NCBI GenBank assembly: GCA_025997675.1
Contig: BNUX01000068.1
Coordinates: 1-15,759 of the forward strand
Source of the DNA: Spirochaetia bacterium
GTDB lineage: Bacteria > Spirochaetota > Spirochaetia > Treponematales > Breznakiellaceae
Direction of reading: 5' to 3'
DNA: 15,759 nucleotides
A program made the position numbers and the translations under genes. Numbering within the stretch: the first letter of the stretch is position 1; the number at the start of each line of letters is the position of its first letter. The notes beneath the pieces are model-generated. The model searched no databases. It was not told the DNA's origin and was given only the letters and a program-made list of their open reading frames with translations. Below are positions 13,218-15,759 of the stretch, one piece after another.

Positions 13218-14519
13218 CTATAGCTTACGGTTGTCGATGACCCGCTTGGCCTTACCTATGGACCGTTCTATGGTTTTCGGCTCCACCAGCTTGACCTTTA
13301 CCCCAATTTGAAGCTTGGACTTCATCACATTCTGGATTTTACTCCGTAGTTCCTCCAGCCGCCGGGTCTCGTCACTGAAGAACGATTGTTTCACCTCCAC
13401 CTGCAGTTCCACCTCGTCCAGGTGGGAGGCTCCCCGGTTGACCACAATCATATACTGGGGTTCGGTGCCTTCGATACCGAAGAGGGCGTGCTCGATCTGG
13501 CTGGGGAATACGTTCACCCCCCGGAGGATCAGCATGTCGTCGGTGCGGCCAAAGAGGCGGTGCATCCTCACCGTGGTCCTGCCGCAGGAGCAGGGCTCGT
13601 CCATGAAGTAGGTGATGTCCCGGGTGCGGTAACGGATTAGCGGGGTCCCTTCCTTGGTGAGGGTGGTAAAGACCAGTTCCCCCTTCTCGCCCCGGGGCAC
13701 GTGCTTGCCCGTATCCGGGTCGATGATCTCCGGGTAGAAGAGGTCCTCGTTGATATGGAGCCCGTCCTGGGCCTCGCACTCAAAGGCCACCCCCGGCCCG
13801 ATAATCTCCGTGAGGCCGTAGATGTCGTAGGCCTTCATCCCGTACCTGCTTTCAATTTCCTTCCGCATGTTCTCACTCCAGGGCTCTGCGCCGAAACAGC
13901 CCTTGCTGAGGGGCAATTGTTTCAGGTCTATCCCGGCATCCGCCGCTTCCTCGGTCATGTAGAGGGCGTAGGAGGGGGTACAGGTGAGCATGGTGGAGCC
14001 GAAGTCCTGCATCACCATGAGCTGCCGGTCGGTGTTCCCGCTGGACATGGGGAGGACCTCCGCGCCGATGGTCATGGCCCCGTAGTGCGCGCCGGGGCCG
14101 CCGGTAAAGAGGCCGTAGCCGTAGCAGTTCTGGACGATGTCGTCCTTGGTACAGCCCCCCCCGGCCAGGGTCCGGGCCATAGCCTCCCGCCAGATGTCGA
14201 TATCCTTCCGGGTATACTCGTCTACGACCGGCTTGCCTGTCGTCCCGGAACTCATGTGGACCTCCACGATCCGATCCTTGGGGCAGGCCAGGAGGCCCCG
14301 GGGGTAGTTTTCCCGGAGGTCGTCCTTGGTGGTGAAGGGCAGCTTTTCGATATCCGCCAAGGTGTGGATGTCCCGGCTCGAAACCCCCAGGGCGTCCATC
14401 TTCTTCCGATAGAAGGGCACCGTAGCATAGAGCTTTTCCACCAGGTTCTTGAGGTTGGCAAGCTGGAGCGCCTCCCGGGCTGCACTTTGCATACATTCGT
14501 ATTCAGGGTTAAAAATCAT
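13218..14519 (-). CDS. paaK: Phenylacetate-CoA ligase (aryl-acid CoA ligase)
   Basis: 433 residues from ATG 14519, the usual PaaK length. ANL-superfamily enzyme that uses ATP to adenylate an aromatic acid (phenylacetate or a related arylacetate) and forms its CoA thioester. Visible: SSGTTGKP (from residue 90) for ATP, YGLTE (234-238), RYRTRD (296-301), and CSCGRT (310-315), a Cys pair typical of PaaK. The start is chosen because AGGAAGG (complement of 14524-14530) lies 4 bases upstream and the protein begins [20 protein letters not shown]. The longer reading from 14585 adds 22 residues without support. In anaerobes PaaK often works in aromatic amino acid fermentation with indolepyruvate oxidoreductase; here its neighbour is the ACT protein. 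The exact substrate cannot be read from sequence. An 8-base G run lies in its coding strand. Confidence 0.93.
   Translation of the reverse strand: MIFNPEYECMQSAAREALQLANLKNLVEKLYATVPFYRKKMDALGVSSRDIHTLADIEKLPFTTKDDLRENYPRGLLACPKDRIVEVHMSSGTTGKPVVDEYTRKDIDIWREAMARTLAGGGCTKDDIVQNCYGYGLFTGGPGAHYGAMTIGAEVLPMSSGNTDRQLMVMQDFGSTMLTCTPSYALYMTEEAADAGIDLKQLPLSKGCFGAEPWSENMRKEIESRYGMKAYDIYGLTEIIGPGVAFECEAQDGLHINEDLFYPEIIDPDTGKHVPRGEKGELVFTTLTKEGTPLIRYRTRDITYFMDEPCSCGRTTVRMHRLFGRTDDMLILRGVNVFPSQIEHALFGIEGTEPQYMIVVNRGASHLDEVELQVEVKQSFFSDETRRLEELRSKIQNVMKSKLQIGVKVKLVEPKTIERSIGKAKRVIDNRKL
14155..14162 (-). repeat. 8-base G run inside paaK
   Basis: Eight C on the plus strand (14155-14162) read as GGGGGGGG in the coding direction, within LAGGGCT at about residues 119-122 of PaaK. 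The frame is intact as given. It is a possible site of slippage or sequencing error, less suggestive than the paired runs at the lipoprotein's 5' end. Confidence 0.4.
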
Positions 14520-14620
14520 AGCACCTTCCTTTAATGCAGGTAGTGTACAAGGGCCTTTGAAAAAAATATAGAGGGAGGGGAGCAATTCAGGTATTTACAT
14601 AGTATCAAAAACAGGGTAAG

Positions 14621-14637
14621 CTTTAGTATATCTAAAG
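14621..14637. promoter_or_regulatory. Inverted repeat in the divergent spacer (operator candidate)
   Basis: CTTTAG-TATAT-CTAAAG is a perfect 6-bp inverted repeat with a 5-base AT-rich centre, midway in the 149-base spacer between divergent paaK and the secreted-protein gene. Its size suits a dimeric regulator. No convincing -35/-10 pair could be fixed on either side: TTTACA (14594-14599) is a good -35-like hexamer toward the right, but no matching -10 sits at 16-18 bases. Confidence 0.3.
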
Positions 14638-14668
14638 TCCATGGGACTATAAGCAATAAGGAAGGGTC

Positions 14669-15112
14669 ATGAAAAAGTTTGTTGGTCTTGTTTTCTTTGT
14701 ACTCGTGTTTAGCCAGGTATTTGCCCAGGAGAAAGTCCAGGATTCAAGTATTGTAGTGCGGTGGGATGGTACCAGTATCACGACACCCCTCATATATCAC
14801 CTTGAGGTATGGGATCAGCACGGCGGCGAAACCGACATTAGCGGGTTTCTGACTCCGGTGAATAGCCTCAGGAAATACGGTTCCGTCTGCTTTCTTATTC
14901 ATTCCGATAATGGGTACATCGTCGCTTTATACGCCAGTCCCAGTTGGGAACCGGGACTGCAAAAGCCCCAGGGCGTTGGACCAAAATATTCCGCCGCCGG
15001 TGATTCAAAGGACGTTATCCGCAGCCTATTGGATAGTAGGGTATTTAAAAGCCACATTACCCGAAGCCAATTCCTCGCGGACCTCGAAGTGACCTTTGCG
15101 GGATTGAAATAG
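14669..15112 (+). CDS. Small secreted protein of unknown function
   Basis: 147 residues with a clear Sec signal peptide: KK at the start, hydrophobic FVGLVFFVLVFS, and a likely signal peptidase I site after VFA (before QEK). No Cys near the cleavage site, so it is not a lipoprotein. The mature part of about 127 residues has strand-like SIVVRWDGTSITTPLIYHLE and YGSVCFLIHSDNGYIVALYA, a Gly/Pro-rich loop, and a C-terminal helix. I do not recognise a family. AAGGAAGGG (14658-14665) precedes the ATG. It lies between two paaK copies, divergent from one and convergent on the other: its TAG abuts the second paaK's TAG (TAGCTA, 15110-15115). A periplasmic binding role for an aromatic acid is conceivable but nothing shows it. 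Confidence 0.75.
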   Translation: MKKFVGLVFFVLVFSQVFAQEKVQDSSIVVRWDGTSITTPLIYHLEVWDQHGGETDISGFLTPVNSLRKYGSVCFLIHSDNGYIVALYASPSWEPGLQKPQGVGPKYSAAGDSKDVIRSLLDSRVFKSHITRSQFLADLEVTFAGLK

Positions 15113-15759
15113 CTAAACGTCCTTCGGCCGCTTATCATAAACTCGCTGAGCCTTGCCCTCCGACACGGGCAGGCTCCCCGATTCGTGGAGTTCCACCCGC
15201 GGGTTTATGGTAATCGACGCCTGGAGGGTCTTGCGTATCCGCTCTTTCAGGGCATTCAGGGGCCGGGAATCGTCCATGAAGGTTGCCGGTCCCACTTCGG
15301 TTTTAACCGTAAGCCTGTCTAGCACCCCGTCCTTTTCAATCTCGATAAGGTAGTTATTCCCCACCTCCTTCATGGCCATGATCACTTCTTCGATCTGGCT
15401 GGGGAAGACATTCACCCCGTTGATAATCAGCATGTCGTCGCTGCGGCCGGTAATGCGGTAGAGCCGGCGGTGGGTCCTGCCGCAGGCGCAGGGTTCGGCA
15501 TAGAAGCCCGTGAGGTCCCGGGTGCGGTAGCGCAGGAGCGGCGTGGCCTCCCGGCAGAGGCAGGTCAGGACCAGTTCCCCAATTTCGCCTTCCCGTACCG
15601 GTTCCAGGGTATCGGGGTTGATGATTTCCGCGATATAGCCGTCCTCCCAGAGATGGAGGCCGTTCTTACACTGACACTCAAAGGCTACCCCGGGGCCGTT
15701 CATCTCCGAAAGGCCGTAGGAATTGAACACGTCGATGTCCAGGAGCCCTTCAATGCGCC
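15113..15759 (-). CDS. paaK: Second phenylacetate-CoA ligase, C-terminal half (runs off right edge)
   Basis: The frame is open from the right edge (RIEGLLDIDVFNSYGLSE) to TAG at 15113-15115, giving the C-terminal 214 residues of a PaaK homologue. It has [41 protein letters not shown] and [14 protein letters not shown], all in the same order as the copy at 13218-14519, and ends SEGKAQRVYDKRPKDV. The two copies are clearly paralogous but differ at many positions, so this is not a recent duplication. Paired PaaK homologues are common in anaerobes and may prefer different aryl acids (for instance phenylacetate and indoleacetate). The ATP-binding SSGTTGKP region lies outside the window. Any downstream partner gene cannot be judged. 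Confidence 0.9.
   Translation of the reverse strand, partial: RIEGLLDIDVFNSYGLSEMNGPGVAFECQCKNGLHLWEDGYIAEIINPDTLEPVREGEIGELVLTCLCREATPLLRYRTRDLTGFYAEPCACGRTHRRLYRITGRSDDMLIINGVNVFPSQIEEVIMAMKEVGNNYLIEIEKDGVLDRLTVKTEVGPATFMDDSRPLNALKERIRKTLQASITINPRVELHESGSLPVSEGKAQRVYDKRPKDV

Noticed and set aside
14520..14585. Extended paaK N-terminus from 14585
   Set aside because: The extra 22 residues do not resemble PaaK and cover the Shine-Dalgarno of ATG 14519.

Overview
The window looks like chromosomal DNA of a GC-rich spirochaete, most likely a treponeme of the termite-gut type. That is inference from gene content: a P83/100-family antigen (known from Borrelia and Treponema), a eukaryote-like (type 2) isoleucyl-tRNA synthetase, a short lipoprotein signal ending LASC, and paired phenylacetate-CoA ligases typical of an anaerobe that handles aromatic acids. 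There is no rRNA, tRNA, CRISPR array, insertion sequence or phage module.

Left part, 1-6057, plus strand. The window opens inside a BrnT-type toxin gene whose 3' end overlaps its BrnA antitoxin (1-433). A close-packed run follows: ileS, a lipoprotein of unknown function, an FmdB-type zinc-ribbon protein, a membrane-anchored double zinc-ribbon protein and nudC (NAD-cap/NADH pyrophosphatase). nudC converges on hflC with a 32-base overlap that contains most of the trailing sequence of both; a perfect 11-bp hairpin sits just past the hflC stop.

Middle, 6026-9538, minus strand. A tight three-gene operon encodes a P83/100-like secreted coiled-coil protein, HflK and HflC, with gaps of 1 base or less. 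A plausible sigma-70-type promoter lies upstream at 9569-9597.

Accessory patch, 9645-11288, plus strand. It holds two paralogous small antitoxin-like proteins flanking a BrnT-like toxin candidate, then an HU-like/DUF4469 gene that starts inside the second antitoxin's stop codon and is broken by a one-base frameshift in a C run. The toxin candidate has no Shine-Dalgarno, and a promoter-like pair predicts transcription starting at its ATG. This patch, with the brnTA locus, is the most unusual part of the window.

Right part, 11285-15759. A minus-strand operon paaK - tandem-ACT protein - glgA links an aromatic acyl-CoA ligase, its usual ACT partner and glycogen synthase. Upstream, a small secreted protein of unknown function (plus strand) runs head-on into the 3' end of a second paaK, which leaves the window at the right edge.

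No gene-free stretch exceeds 300 bases. The longest, 9539-9709 and 14520-14668, hold the promoter and operator candidates listed.
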